A stretch of 64,000 nt of DNA, taken from the NCBI GenBank assembly GCA_900539455.1, contig UQCD01000001.1, positions 323,908 to 387,907 of the forward strand, read 5' to 3'. Every line of letters starts with the position of its first letter. Position 1 is the stretch's first letter. Of the stretch, positions 45,109 through 52,872 are shown one piece after another. A program made the position numbers and the translations under genes. This DNA is from an uncultured Eubacteriales bacterium (lineage in GTDB: Bacteria > Bacillota > Clostridia > Lachnospirales > Lachnospiraceae). Under the pieces are notes generated by a model. That model did no database searches. It was not told the DNA's origin and worked only from the letters and a program-made list of their open reading frames with translations.

Positions 45109-46389
45109 TTATCTGTTTGCTTTCTTTGTATTTAATACAACTACTGCAAGACCCATAAGTACAACTGCTGCTACAGCTGCTGCTACTGGAGTAGCATCTG
45201 CTGTTGTTGGAGCTGGTGTTGGAGCTGCTGTCTGCTGTGATGAAGTAGCAACATACTTACCATCTTCATTCTTATCTGCTGTTACAGTAATTTCTACTGT
45301 ATCTCCTGTAACATCAAGACCAACTATATCTACTGTCTGTTCACCATCGCCATTGTTAATAATCATATTGTAAGCTGAAACATCTACATCTTCTAATGTA
45401 TATGTATAAACATCACCATCTTTTGTCATCTCAACACCTGGCCAAGCAACGACTCCCTCTGAGCCTTCTGCCCATACATAAAGGTAAGCTTTTTCCCATC
45501 CAGCTGCTACTTTAACTTTAACAGTAACATTATGAGCTGCTGCTGGAGCTGGTGTAGGTGTTGGAGCTGGTGTTGTAGGCTGTTCAGCAACTTCACCTGA
45601 AGGAGCTACTGATGTAGCTTTAACCTTCTTTGTAGTCTTATCAATAGTGATTGTGACTTTGCTGTTATCTGCTGCTACTGTAACAAAACCATTTCCATGT
45701 TCATTTGCTGGATCTGTAACATATGCGTGATCCCAACCAAAATCTGCTGGATCCTGAAGAACCTTAAACTGATATTCTCCTTTGGCAACACCAACAAATG
45801 TCTTTGTGAACACACCATCAGCACCTTCTGCCATTTTACCTGTTTCAGGTGTTGTTCCTTCTGTACCATTTCCCCAATCAGCGCCTGTTAAACCAGTATC
45901 ACCAAGTACATAATAAATATCATCCAATGTAGGTGCAACTACTTCATTTGTACAAGCTTTTTCTTTGTACCACTTTCCTGATGCAGAATCAAAATATGCC
46001 TCATTAAGTCCTAATGCAGCTATTGTTGCATTCCAAATATTATTATTTCCACCAGCCTCTAATGCTGTTCCTGACTTTACAACCTGTAAACCCTGTACCT
46101 TAGATGTATCATCTATTGTAACATATCCCCAATCACTACCATCAGCAATTAATGAAGGACCCGTCTGATATGTGCCATCACCGTTACTCCATGTATTAGC
46201 ATCTGCTCCACCAGTAGCAGTAGCTCCACCCCAAACATTCACACCGTATTGTGTAGCATCTGCAACCTTAAAATATAATTTTACATTTTCTGCTGCTTTT
46301 GCTTCCATTGTAGGCATCCCTGCAACGAGTCCAGCCATCATAGCTAAAGAAGCTACAGCTGTGACAACTTTTTTAAAAATCTTTCTCAT
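45109..46389 (-). CDS. Multidomain cell-surface starch-binding protein
   Basis: 426 residues, non-enzymatic. Signal peptide (to MEAKA-AE), a first beta domain (about 34-140, VKLYFKVADATQYGVNVWGG) unlike known CBMs that I recall, a pullulanase X25/SusE-like domain (about 145-262, YVLGDTGLTGADWGNGTEG, GVFTKTFVGVAKGEYQFKVLQD), a Pro/Thr/Ala linker, a CBM26-type module (about 283-365, VWAEGSEGVVAWPGVEMTKDGDVYTYT), a second linker and a C-terminal helix ending KKANR. The two known domain types bind starch granules or maltooligosaccharides. It probably holds starch for the pullulanase encoded next. Anchor has no LPXTG. Confidence 0.85.
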   Translation of the reverse strand: MRKIFKKVVTAVASLAMMAGLVAGMPTMEAKAAENVKLYFKVADATQYGVNVWGGATATGGADANTWSNGDGTYQTGPSLIADGSDWGYVTIDDTSKVQGLQVVKSGTALEAGGNNNIWNATIAALGLNEAYFDSASGKWYKEKACTNEVVAPTLDDIYYVLGDTGLTGADWGNGTEGTTPETGKMAEGADGVFTKTFVGVAKGEYQFKVLQDPADFGWDHAYVTDPANEHGNGFVTVAADNSKVTITIDKTTKKVKATSVAPSGEVAEQPTTPAPTPTPAPAAAHNVTVKVKVAAGWEKAYLYVWAEGSEGVVAWPGVEMTKDGDVYTYTLEDVDVSAYNMIINNGDGEQTVDIVGLDVTGDTVEITVTADKNEDGKYVATSSQQTAAPTPAPTTADATPVAAAVAAVVLMGLAVVVLNTKKANR

Positions 46390-46472
46390 TTTTAAAATCC
46401 CTTTCTTTCTCTTTTTGTTTTGTTATTGTCATTTGATTGACTATTACTATCACGCAATAATCTATGCTATTT

Positions 46473-46500
46473 ATTATAGCAATATTATTATTTTTTTCAA
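46473..46500 (-). promoter_or_regulatory. Promoter of the large starch-binding protein
   Basis: Minus strand: TTGAAA (46495-46500), 16-base spacer, extended -10 TTGCTATAAT (-10 at 46473-46478). Leader about 75 bases. No clear cre site was seen. Confidence 0.65.
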
Positions 46501-46560
46501 TATGTTTTAAAAGTTTCTAAATATTTTGATATTATTTTAATATTTTTGATATAAATGCAC

Positions 46561-46592
46561 AAAAAAAGAATCGATACAAGACCGATTCTTTT
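46561..46592 (-). terminator. Terminator of the small starch-binding gene
   Basis: Minus-strand AAAAGAATCG / CGATTCTTTTTTT stem with a 9-base loop, just after the stop. Confidence 0.85.
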
Positions 46593-46605
46593 AAAGTTTG
46601 TTTTA

Positions 46606-47136
46606 TTATCTAGATTTCTTTGCGTTTAATGCAACTACTGCACAACCCATAGCTAACATAGCAACTACTGCTGCAACTACTGGTGTAGAATCAGCTGTCT
46701 GTGGAGCTGAAGGTTTTGTTTCTGCTGGAGCTGCTGTTGTACTGTCTGTAGAAGCAGCTGCTGCCTTAACTTCAACTGAAGCCTTTTCGCCATCAAATGA
46801 AACAACTACTGTAGAACCATCTTTGTCAACTGTAACTGAAGCATTTGAGCCACCACTTGAAGCATCTCCTTCAAGGTTGTATTCACCATTGTCCCAAGCA
46901 CCGTTTGTAGCAATCTTGAATTCATATGTACCTGCTGCGATATTTGTGAACTCTTTTGTCCAAACACCATCAGCACCCTGTGTCATCTGGTTTTCTGCTG
47001 GATCCCAGTTTGCACCACATAAACCTTCTGCACCTGCTACATTGTATGTGTCTGCAGCAAATGCTGTAGCACACATAGCCATTGTCATTGCTGCTGTAGC
47101 AACTAAAGCAGCGAATTTCTTAAAAATCTTTCTCAT
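46606..47136 (-). CDS. Small single-domain surface starch-binding protein (X25-like)
   Basis: 176 residues. Signal peptide (cut after TAFA), one X25/SusE-like domain (about 30-120: GLCGANWDPAENQMTQGADGVW, AAGTYEFKIATNGAWDNGEYNLEGD), an Ala/Thr/Ser/Pro linker, and a C-terminal anchor that starts with PQTADSTPVV and ends in KKSR. The leader peptide (MRKIFKK) and anchor are closely related to those of the 426-residue protein, so the two share an ancestor. The X25 domain is usually found inside amylopullulanases, so a free surface copy suggests abundant substrate capture. Well-expressed codon use (GCT, GAA, ACT dominate). Confidence 0.85.
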   Translation of the reverse strand: MRKIFKKFAALVATAAMTMAMCATAFAADTYNVAGAEGLCGANWDPAENQMTQGADGVWTKEFTNIAAGTYEFKIATNGAWDNGEYNLEGDASSGGSNASVTVDKDGSTVVVSFDGEKASVEVKAAAASTDSTTAAPAETKPSAPQTADSTPVVAAVVAMLAMGCAVVALNAKKSR

Positions 47137-47192
47137 TTTTAAATTCCTTCCTTTTCATAGAAATTTTTAGTAATCAAGTTACCATTAAGGAT

Positions 47193-47220
47193 ATTATAAT
47201 ACCATTTTTTAAAAATTCAA
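47193..47220 (-). promoter_or_regulatory. Promoter of the small starch-binding protein
   Basis: Minus strand: TTGAAT (47215-47220), 16-base spacer, TATAAT (47193-47198). The leader has AAGGAAGGAA before the ATG. Confidence 0.65.
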
Positions 47221-47282
47221 CCCTTTTTTGCACTTTTTCTACTAAATTATATTTAAAAAATATTTTTTTGTACAATACATAC

Positions 47283-47322
47283 AAAAAAACCATTGGTGCA
47301 TTATTGAAAATGCCCAATGGTT
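47283..47322 (-). terminator. MATE gene terminator
   Basis: Minus-strand AACCATTGG / CCAATGGTT outer stem with inner GCATT/AATGC pairing and seven Ts. Confidence 0.9.
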
Positions 47323-47330
47323 ATCTTTAT

Positions 47331-48665
47331 CTATCCTTCTCTAATATATTTATTTCTATAGAAGGATATTACAAGCTGTATTGCCATAAGGCACCATACA
47401 ACCGGCTCACATATAATAACACCTGTATATTTTAGTGTTGGTATTAATAAAAATGTAAATACGATTTTTCCTAAAAGTTCAATTACACTTGATATAAGCG
47501 GCAATATTTTATAGCCAATTCCTTGCAGTGAACATCTCATATTAATAAGAATTCCTAAAGGTATATAAAACAACACATTGAATTTTAAATAATTTGCTCC
47601 ATTAGTCAGCACTACTGCATCTGTAGAGCCTGATAAAAGCTCTACCAATGGTTTTGACAATGGTATTAGTATAATAGCTGCTATTATGCTCCATACAGTA
47701 GTCATAATATTTGCATATCTTACACCCTTAAGTATCCTGTCCTTTTTGCCAGCCCCTTTATTTTGTGAGGCATAGGTTGTAATGGACAGACCTAAGGTTG
47801 TAATCGGCAATGTTGAAAATGCCATTATTTTTCTTGCTGCTGTATGTCCTGCTATAATCATAGTTCCAAGACCATTTATTGAATATTGTAAAATAACTGT
47901 ACCCATTGATACTATTGATGACATAAAGCCCATTGACAAGCCCTGCGCCCATAGCTCGTTGTACAAGTTTTTTTCTGCCTTCATATCTTCCTTTTTTGGA
48001 AGTATATCCGGATATTTCTTCCATATATATATTGCACACAAAACAGCAGAAACCAGCTGTGCAATAACTGTAGCAATAGCAGCCCCCTTTATGCCTGTAT
48101 TCATCATTGCTATAAATACATAATCCAAAATCACATTTACTACGGTAGAAATAATTAAAAATACTAATGGCATAAAGCTATTGCCTATTGCCTTTAAAAA
48201 GCCTGCCAATAGATTATAGGCAAACATTACACCTATAAATATTCCAATAATGCCTATATAGGAATATGCGTCATCTATGATTTCTGCCGGTGTATTTAAA
48301 AGCTCCAGCATAGGTCTAAGTAAAAACGCTGAAAAAATCATCATAACAACTGTAATTATTACGCTTATTACTATTGATGCCGCAACTGACTTTCTCACCT
48401 GTTTTTCATTACCCTCTCCAAAAAATCTGGCTACTACAACGCTAAAGCCATTTCCTACACCTACAGCAAAGCCTACTAACAGCTCATAAATTGCCCCACA
48501 GGCACCTATTGCCGCTAATGCAGTTTCGTCTAAGGTATTACCTACTATATAAGTGTCAATCGTATTATATAATTGCTGAAATATATTTGAAAACAGAAAA
48601 GGCAGTGAAAATAACACTAAGGATTTCAAAACCTTTCCTCTGATTAAATCTATACTTGTATCCAT
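47331..48665 (-). CDS. MATE-family multidrug/solute exporter
   Basis: 444 residues with twelve predicted helices in two homologous halves. N-terminal LFSLPFLFSNIFQQLYNTIDTYIVGN is the MATE (DinF/NorM branch) signature, with VGVGNGFSVVVARFFGEGN in the first half and TYASQNKGAGKKDRI in the second. Sodium- or proton-coupled exporter of cationic compounds; substrate unknown. Monocistronic. Confidence 0.92.
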   Translation of the reverse strand: MDTSIDLIRGKVLKSLVLFSLPFLFSNIFQQLYNTIDTYIVGNTLDETALAAIGACGAIYELLVGFAVGVGNGFSVVVARFFGEGNEKQVRKSVAASIVISVIITVVMMIFSAFLLRPMLELLNTPAEIIDDAYSYIGIIGIFIGVMFAYNLLAGFLKAIGNSFMPLVFLIISTVVNVILDYVFIAMMNTGIKGAAIATVIAQLVSAVLCAIYIWKKYPDILPKKEDMKAEKNLYNELWAQGLSMGFMSSIVSMGTVILQYSINGLGTMIIAGHTAARKIMAFSTLPITTLGLSITTYASQNKGAGKKDRILKGVRYANIMTTVWSIIAAIILIPLSKPLVELLSGSTDAVVLTNGANYLKFNVLFYIPLGILINMRCSLQGIGYKILPLISSVIELLGKIVFTFLLIPTLKYTGVIICEPVVWCLMAIQLVISFYRNKYIREG

Positions 48666-48769
48666 TTTTTATCCTCTTATAGTTGTACTTTTATGATGTA
48701 TATTTGTAATCAGTTTGTCTTTTATATATTATACTTTTTCTACCTAATGTTTTGTTATATCTACTAACC

Positions 48770-49765
48770 TTAATCTACAGGATAAACTCCTCCAAATTCG
48801 TAGCCCTTCTCTCTAACAGCATCTATCCAGTCACCAAGAAAGGCTCTGTTTGTTGATGAGCTTGCGTGTAACAAGTATATTGCTCCCGGATGAACATACT
48901 TAACTGCTCTTTCGTAAGAAGGCTGAACCTCTGGCTGTGTTGATGAATAATCATTGTACGCATATGACCAGAATACTGACTTAAGTCCGAGATTATTTAC
49001 AAGCGCTAATGACTGATCTGAGAAGCTTCCTTCTGGAAATCTAAATAATCTGCTGTCATAGTTGTAATCCTTCTTTAATTTGTTTATGACATCCATTATT
49101 TCTTCCTTCTGTTTATCAAGAGAAAGAGTTGGCATATCTAAATGATTTATTGTATGACTTCCAATTCTATGTCCTTCATCTATCATTCGCTTTATCAAGT
49201 CTGGGCGTGCATCATAAAACATTGATGTCACAAAGAAGGTAGCCTTTACATTTTTTTCTTTTAATATATCAAGAATTGGTCCTGTTTCTTCATTATCAAA
49301 GCCGCAATCCATAGTCAAATATATGATTTTTTCTGTGCCTTCTCCTTTATTACACTTTATACCAATATCAGATATAAAATCAGCATTGTACTTGCTCCAC
49401 TTTGATGTATACCAGAATACACCTGATGGAATACCGTCTGCTGTCACATCATCCTGATTATTTCCATATGGAGTTTTATCATTTGGAAGTGTTGATAAAT
49501 CCCACTTTCCAAAGGTCTGCTCTGGAAGGCTTGGGTCGGCAGTAGTTTCATTCTGACTATTGTCCGTAGTAGTTTCCTCTATTGTTGTAGGATTATTATT
49601 TGCTGCATTATTATTTGCAGTTGTTTCTGTCTGTTTGTCATTCTTCTTTTCTCCTGCAAGCATTCCAATAAGAATTACAAGAAGTATAACTATCACTACA
49701 CATAATACTATTAATCGCACAAGTGCAGGATTAACTCTCTTTTTCTTTCTTCTTTTACTAGCCAT
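48770..49765 (-). CDS. Membrane-anchored polysaccharide deacetylase (NodB/PdaA-like)
   Basis: 331 residues from the ATG at 49765 (AAAGGACG before it); the open frame to 49918 has no site. Lys/Arg-rich cytoplasmic tip, one membrane helix (about 14-36), an Asn/Thr-rich linker, and a NodB domain (about 125-325): MT1 YLTMDCGFDNEETG, MT2 GSHTINHLDMPTL (HxxxH metal pair), MT3 RFPEGSFSD and MT5 YLLHAS. TMDCGFDN in place of TFDDG is typical of the PdaA (peptidoglycan N-acetylmuramic acid deacetylase) branch. Substrate is therefore probably peptidoglycan. Confidence 0.9.
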   Translation of the reverse strand: MASKRRKKKRVNPALVRLIVLCVVIVILLVILIGMLAGEKKNDKQTETTANNNAANNNPTTIEETTTDNSQNETTADPSLPEQTFGKWDLSTLPNDKTPYGNNQDDVTADGIPSGVFWYTSKWSKYNADFISDIGIKCNKGEGTEKIIYLTMDCGFDNEETGPILDILKEKNVKATFFVTSMFYDARPDLIKRMIDEGHRIGSHTINHLDMPTLSLDKQKEEIMDVINKLKKDYNYDSRLFRFPEGSFSDQSLALVNNLGLKSVFWSYAYNDYSSTQPEVQPSYERAVKYVHPGAIYLLHASSSTNRAFLGDWIDAVREKGYEFGGVYPVD

Positions 49766-50024
49766 AATACTTCGTCCTTTCTCACATTTTACTTTTCTTT
49801 TAAATTTTTCCCATTTGTTTTCAACCCCGCTGCAACTCCACATCATGCCACAATTTTCCGTCTGGTATTTTATTTTTTTGTTTCTTCCCAAGACGCCACA
49901 ATTATAGTCTAATTCCATTTATAAAGCAAGTTTATAATTTTTAATAAACTGTTAAATTTTAGTTTCTTAATAATGTATTTTTCAATATCCGTTACTTAAA
50001 CCATACTCTATAATTTTTACACTC

Positions 50025-50540
50025 TTAATTTAATATTTTTTCCATACCAATTTTTTGAATTTTAAGTCCGATTTTTTCATAAAAGCCTACAGCCTTTTTA
50101 TTATCAGCCCACACATTTAATGTAAGATTATAAAATCCATTATTTTTAGCATAGCCAACTACATATTCATAAAGTCTTGTGCCTATGTGATACCCCCTCA
50201 TATTTTCATCAACGCACAAATCATCAATATACAAGGTTAAAATATCTGTCATATTATTATCATTAATATACTGCTGTTTCACACAAAAAGCATAGCCAAC
50301 TACTTTTCCGTTAAAATCAGCTACAAATACTGGTGTTTTTTCGTTTGAAATAATCTGTCTTATTTCATCATCATTGTACTTCTTTACCCCTTGCTTAAAT
50401 AAATCTGGTCTTGCATCGCTATGCACTTTGTGAACCTGATACAATAGCTTGTCTATATATGGAATATCGCTCTCCTTTGCAAGTCGGATTAATATATCGT
50501 TGTTTATTTTATTGTTGGCTTCCACTTTAGTAACCTCCAC
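50025..50540 (-). CDS. GNAT-family N-acetyltransferase
   Basis: 171 residues. Beta-strand LTLYIDDLCVDENMRGYHIGTRLYEYV contains the acetyl-CoA binding loop (R-G-Y-H-I-G-T in the RxxGxG/A position), and LNVWADNKKAVGFYEKIGLK is the usual C-terminal motif. Acts on an unknown small molecule or protein N-terminus. No operon partner: 100 bases from the next gene. Confidence 0.88.
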   Translation of the reverse strand: MEVTKVEANNKINNDILIRLAKESDIPYIDKLLYQVHKVHSDARPDLFKQGVKKYNDDEIRQIISNEKTPVFVADFNGKVVGYAFCVKQQYINDNNMTDILTLYIDDLCVDENMRGYHIGTRLYEYVVGYAKNNGFYNLTLNVWADNKKAVGFYEKIGLKIQKIGMEKILN

Positions 50541-50640
50541 TTTTGTATTTTTTTGTTTTTCATTACTTGTCCATTAATTTATATACCTAATTTTTATTTT
50601 CTTGTATATGGTTATAACTTTTATCCTTTAATCTATATGG

Positions 50641-51207
50641 CTAATTTTTTAATTTATGGTTTTTCTCTATCCACCCTTTTATCAGTTCAAAGCCTTTTCT
50701 TGGAACGCAAAAATTTGTATCTCTATTTTTTAGTGCCTCATCAAGCAGCTTAACATCAAACCACTGTACATCCATTATCTCTTCCTTTTGAAGCACAAGC
50801 TTTTCAACATCTACATTTTCCTTATATACATATACAAATGCAGTTTCTCTATCCTTAAAAAGTTTTTCCCTAAACACCTTATCAAATTCAACATGAAATT
50901 TTCCAATAAATTCTAGGTCATTAGCTGTTGCTTTAATTCCCAACTCTTCCTCTAGTTCACGGATTGCTGACTCTAACGGCTCATCACCTGCTTGAATATG
51001 TCCTGCTGAGGATGTGTCAAACCTTCCCGGAAATGAATCCTTATTCATAGCTCGCTTTTGTAAAAGCACCTGGAGCTGTCCATTATTCATACTTACTACC
51101 CAAACATGTGCGGTCCTATGATTTATCCCCTCAGTATGTGCAACATTTCGCTCAACGGTTTTGCCTGTAGGTACTCCGTTTTCATCACATATGTCTAAAA
51201 TTTCCAT
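50641..51207 (-). CDS. Nudix hydrolase, isopentenyl-diphosphate isomerase-like
   Basis: 188 residues. Nudix box within GHIQAGDEPLESAIRELEEELGI fits GX5EX7REUXEEXGU exactly. The N-terminus DICDENGVPTGKTVERNVAH and HRTAHVWVV resemble the YfcD/IDI-like subgroup, but the catalytic Cys and Glu pair of true IPP isomerase are not seen, so hydrolysis of a nucleoside diphosphate derivative is more likely. Confidence 0.9.
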   Translation of the reverse strand: MEILDICDENGVPTGKTVERNVAHTEGINHRTAHVWVVSMNNGQLQVLLQKRAMNKDSFPGRFDTSSAGHIQAGDEPLESAIRELEEELGIKATANDLEFIGKFHVEFDKVFREKLFKDRETAFVYVYKENVDVEKLVLQKEEIMDVQWFDVKLLDEALKNRDTNFCVPRKGFELIKGWIEKNHKLKN

Positions 51208-51330
51208 ATTTTCCTCGCTTTAGTATATTGTTTAATATTAATTTTAACTGTTAAAATAATAAAATCAAGGAGATATTTTTATAAATTCCCTTTTGTTAAA
51301 AAGCATTTTAAAATTGTGATTATAAAAAAA

Positions 51331-51358
51331 TAATAGAGCCAACCTTTTGGCTGACTCT
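51331..51358 (-). terminator. Toxin-antitoxin operon terminator
   Basis: Minus-strand AGAGTCAGCC / GGTTGGCTCT stem (with G-U pairs), 4-base loop, followed by ATTATTTTTTT. Confidence 0.8.
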
Positions 51359-51375
51359 AATTTACTCAAAGCACA

Positions 51376-51687
51376 TTACAATTTACCTTGATAATTTTCT
51401 AGCTGGTGAAAAATGCCAACCACATTTACTACATCTGCTCTCACATCAAAAATGATAATATAGTTCATTTGTGGCACAATCACCTCTCGATACCCATTTT
51501 TAGAGAGATATACATCCCTACATTCTTGAAACTGAAACGGATTACTCTCCAATCTGTCATAGATAACATCAATACTATCTAACAGATGTCTTGCTGCCTG
51601 TTTATTTTTCAATCTATAAATTAAATGATACACAAGATTATCCAGCAATTCATTAGCATGCTCTGTAACATTTAATTTATAAATCAT
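51376..51687 (-). CDS. RelE/ParE-family toxin
   Basis: 103 residues from the ATG at 51687, inside the antitoxin's last codons (11-base overlap). ParE-like fold: LNVTEHANELLDNLVYHLIYRLKNKQAA (N-terminal helices), DSIDVIYDRLESNPF, GYREVIVPQMNYIIIFDV and VVGIFHQLENY. Either an mRNA interferase (RelE) or gyrase poison (ParE); the helix hairpin favours ParE. Partner antitoxin directly upstream. Confidence 0.88.
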   Translation of the reverse strand: MIYKLNVTEHANELLDNLVYHLIYRLKNKQAARHLLDSIDVIYDRLESNPFQFQECRDVYLSKNGYREVIVPQMNYIIIFDVRADVVNVVGIFHQLENYQGKL

Positions 51688-51937
51688 ACTTTGCCCTCGT
51701 TTCTTTAAGTGCTGCTCTGGCATCCTTTATCTTTTCTGCCTCTATCTGCCTTTCAGAAATTTCAATATCTCTATACATAGCAATCTTTTTTATCGTCGCC
51801 TCATAAATCTCCATACTCATAATAACCATATCACCATAGCCATTTTTAGTAATATAAATTGGTTCCTCTGTCTTATGGCACATATCAGAAATTTCTGATG
51901 TATTCTTCAAATCTTTAATTGGAATTATTTGTGGCAT
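51677..51937 (-). CDS. Phd/YefM-family antitoxin
   Basis: 86 residues from the ATG at 51937 (AAGGAGG 8 bases before). N-terminal DNA-binding Phd fold: IIPIKDLKNTSEISDMCHKTEEPIYITKNGYGDMVIMSMEIYE, the typical TKNG..DMVIMS core; C-terminal helix rich in Lys/Glu/Arg that neutralises the toxin. It should repress its own promoter, over which a perfect palindrome lies. Confidence 0.9.
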   Translation of the reverse strand: MPQIIPIKDLKNTSEISDMCHKTEEPIYITKNGYGDMVIMSMEIYEATIKKIAMYRDIEISERQIEAEKIKDARAALKETRAKYDL

Positions 51938-51956
51938 AATATTCACCTCCTTACCT

Positions 51957-51992
51957 GTGGTCTAATTATACCATAATTAGACCACTTTTCAA
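51957..51992 (-). promoter_or_regulatory. Toxin-antitoxin promoter with palindromic operator
   Basis: Minus strand -35 TTGAAA (51987-51992), 16-base spacer, -10 TATAAT (51965-51970). A perfect 13-bp inverted repeat with 3-base centre (GTGGTCTAATTAT at 51957-51969, complement at 51973-51985) covers the -10 box, as expected for Phd-type autorepression. Confidence 0.88.
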
Positions 51993-52092
51993 TTCCTTTT
52001 ATTTATCAAAAATATTAAAAGCGAATTTTTTAGTTTCTATTTTACCCTTTTTACCATTACAACACTTCAAACTATTCTTTAACCCATAAATA

Positions 52093-52198
52093 ACAAAAAC
52101 CCCAGACTACACTTTTACGCATAATCTGGAGCTTATTAAACTAATATATTTGCTATATTAAGTTTTAAATTGTCTTATTTGTTAGGGATTGCTGCCTG
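52093..52198. repeat. Island-flanking repeat, copy A (ppdK 3' end plus terminator)
   Basis: About 106 bases match the end of ppdK and its terminator (55127-55233) with two substitutions and one A-run length change. It reproduces the last eight codons (one changed, S to P) and stop of ppdK, then the terminator hairpin CCAGA(C/T)TA..TAGTCTGG. It lies downstream of the 193-residue gene and can end that operon. Confidence 0.92.
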
Positions 52199-52281
52199 TA
52201 GAGTTTTGGATGAGGGGCATGCTATTATCACTTTTCATTGTAGTTCCTTACGCATAATAATTATAAAATTTTACCAAATAC

Positions 52282-52863
52282 TCAAGAACTAATCACTAGT
52301 TTTTCTTGTTGTTCCATTGGTTTAATAAACTTTTCACTAAATTCAATCTTATTGTAGGTATGTGTTTTTTTGAACAAATATCCTTCAAATTTATCAATTT
52401 CAAACAGTCGTTTTTCTGTCTTAGCCAAATTTAAAATGTAATCATAATTCTCACTACGACCTTCTGATTTTTGAATCTTAGGATATTTTTCTGAATTATA
52501 AACTAAAATATAATTGAAATTATCCCTAACATATTGAAAATTAGGTACAACTCCTAATTCTATCAATATAATCAGACTATCATATATTTTTCTATATAAA
52601 CTATCTTTTTCTATTGAACCATTCTTAAATTCTATAAAATACCATTCTTGTTCATTTATTATATATAATGCGTCATTGGAACAAGGTACATATTCCCAGC
52701 CTTTTCCTCGCGAATATTCATTGGGTATTTTATCAAAATTTATTACCTTCAACTCACTTTCTGTCATTGGTTCCTTTCGACTATCATCTAACGATGCCTT
52801 ACTCATTGTGCATATATGTTTCTTCAAAATTTCTGATAGTCCATTTAACACTTCTTCTGTCAT
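52282..52863 (-). CDS. Small protein with PD-(D/E)XK nuclease-like motif, partner of AAA ATPase
   Basis: 193 residues; no family recognised. The segment CSNDALYIINEQEWYFIEFKNG holds D64, E78 and K80 in two predicted beta-strands followed by a helix (SLYRKIYDSLIIL), which is the pattern of the PD-(D/E)XK nuclease core. The rest is mixed alpha/beta with no signal or membrane segment. Starts 9 bases after the ATPase stop, so it is its operon partner. Function as nuclease effector is inferred; the D-to-E spacing (13 residues) is within the family's range. It could also be a nuclease-fold protein without activity. Confidence 0.6.
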   Translation of the reverse strand: MTEEVLNGLSEILKKHICTMSKASLDDSRKEPMTESELKVINFDKIPNEYSRGKGWEYVPCSNDALYIINEQEWYFIEFKNGSIEKDSLYRKIYDSLIILIELGVVPNFQYVRDNFNYILVYNSEKYPKIQKSEGRSENYDYILNLAKTEKRLFEIDKFEGYLFKKTHTYNKIEFSEKFIKPMEQQEKLVISS

Positions 52864-52872
52864 AACTACTCC

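Noticed and set aside
45109..47136. LPXTG sortase anchors
   Set aside because: The tails read PTTADATPV and PQTADSTPV; the essential Gly and the Leu-Pro are absent, so no canonical sortase signal is claimed.
46598..47170. Long plus-strand frame opposite the small starch-binding gene
   Set aside because: It is the antisense shadow of a well-supported exported protein with promoter, RBS and terminator on the minus strand.
50641..51207. True isopentenyl-diphosphate isomerase
   Set aside because: The Nudix box is perfect but the isomerase Cys/Glu pair is not visible; called a Nudix hydrolase.
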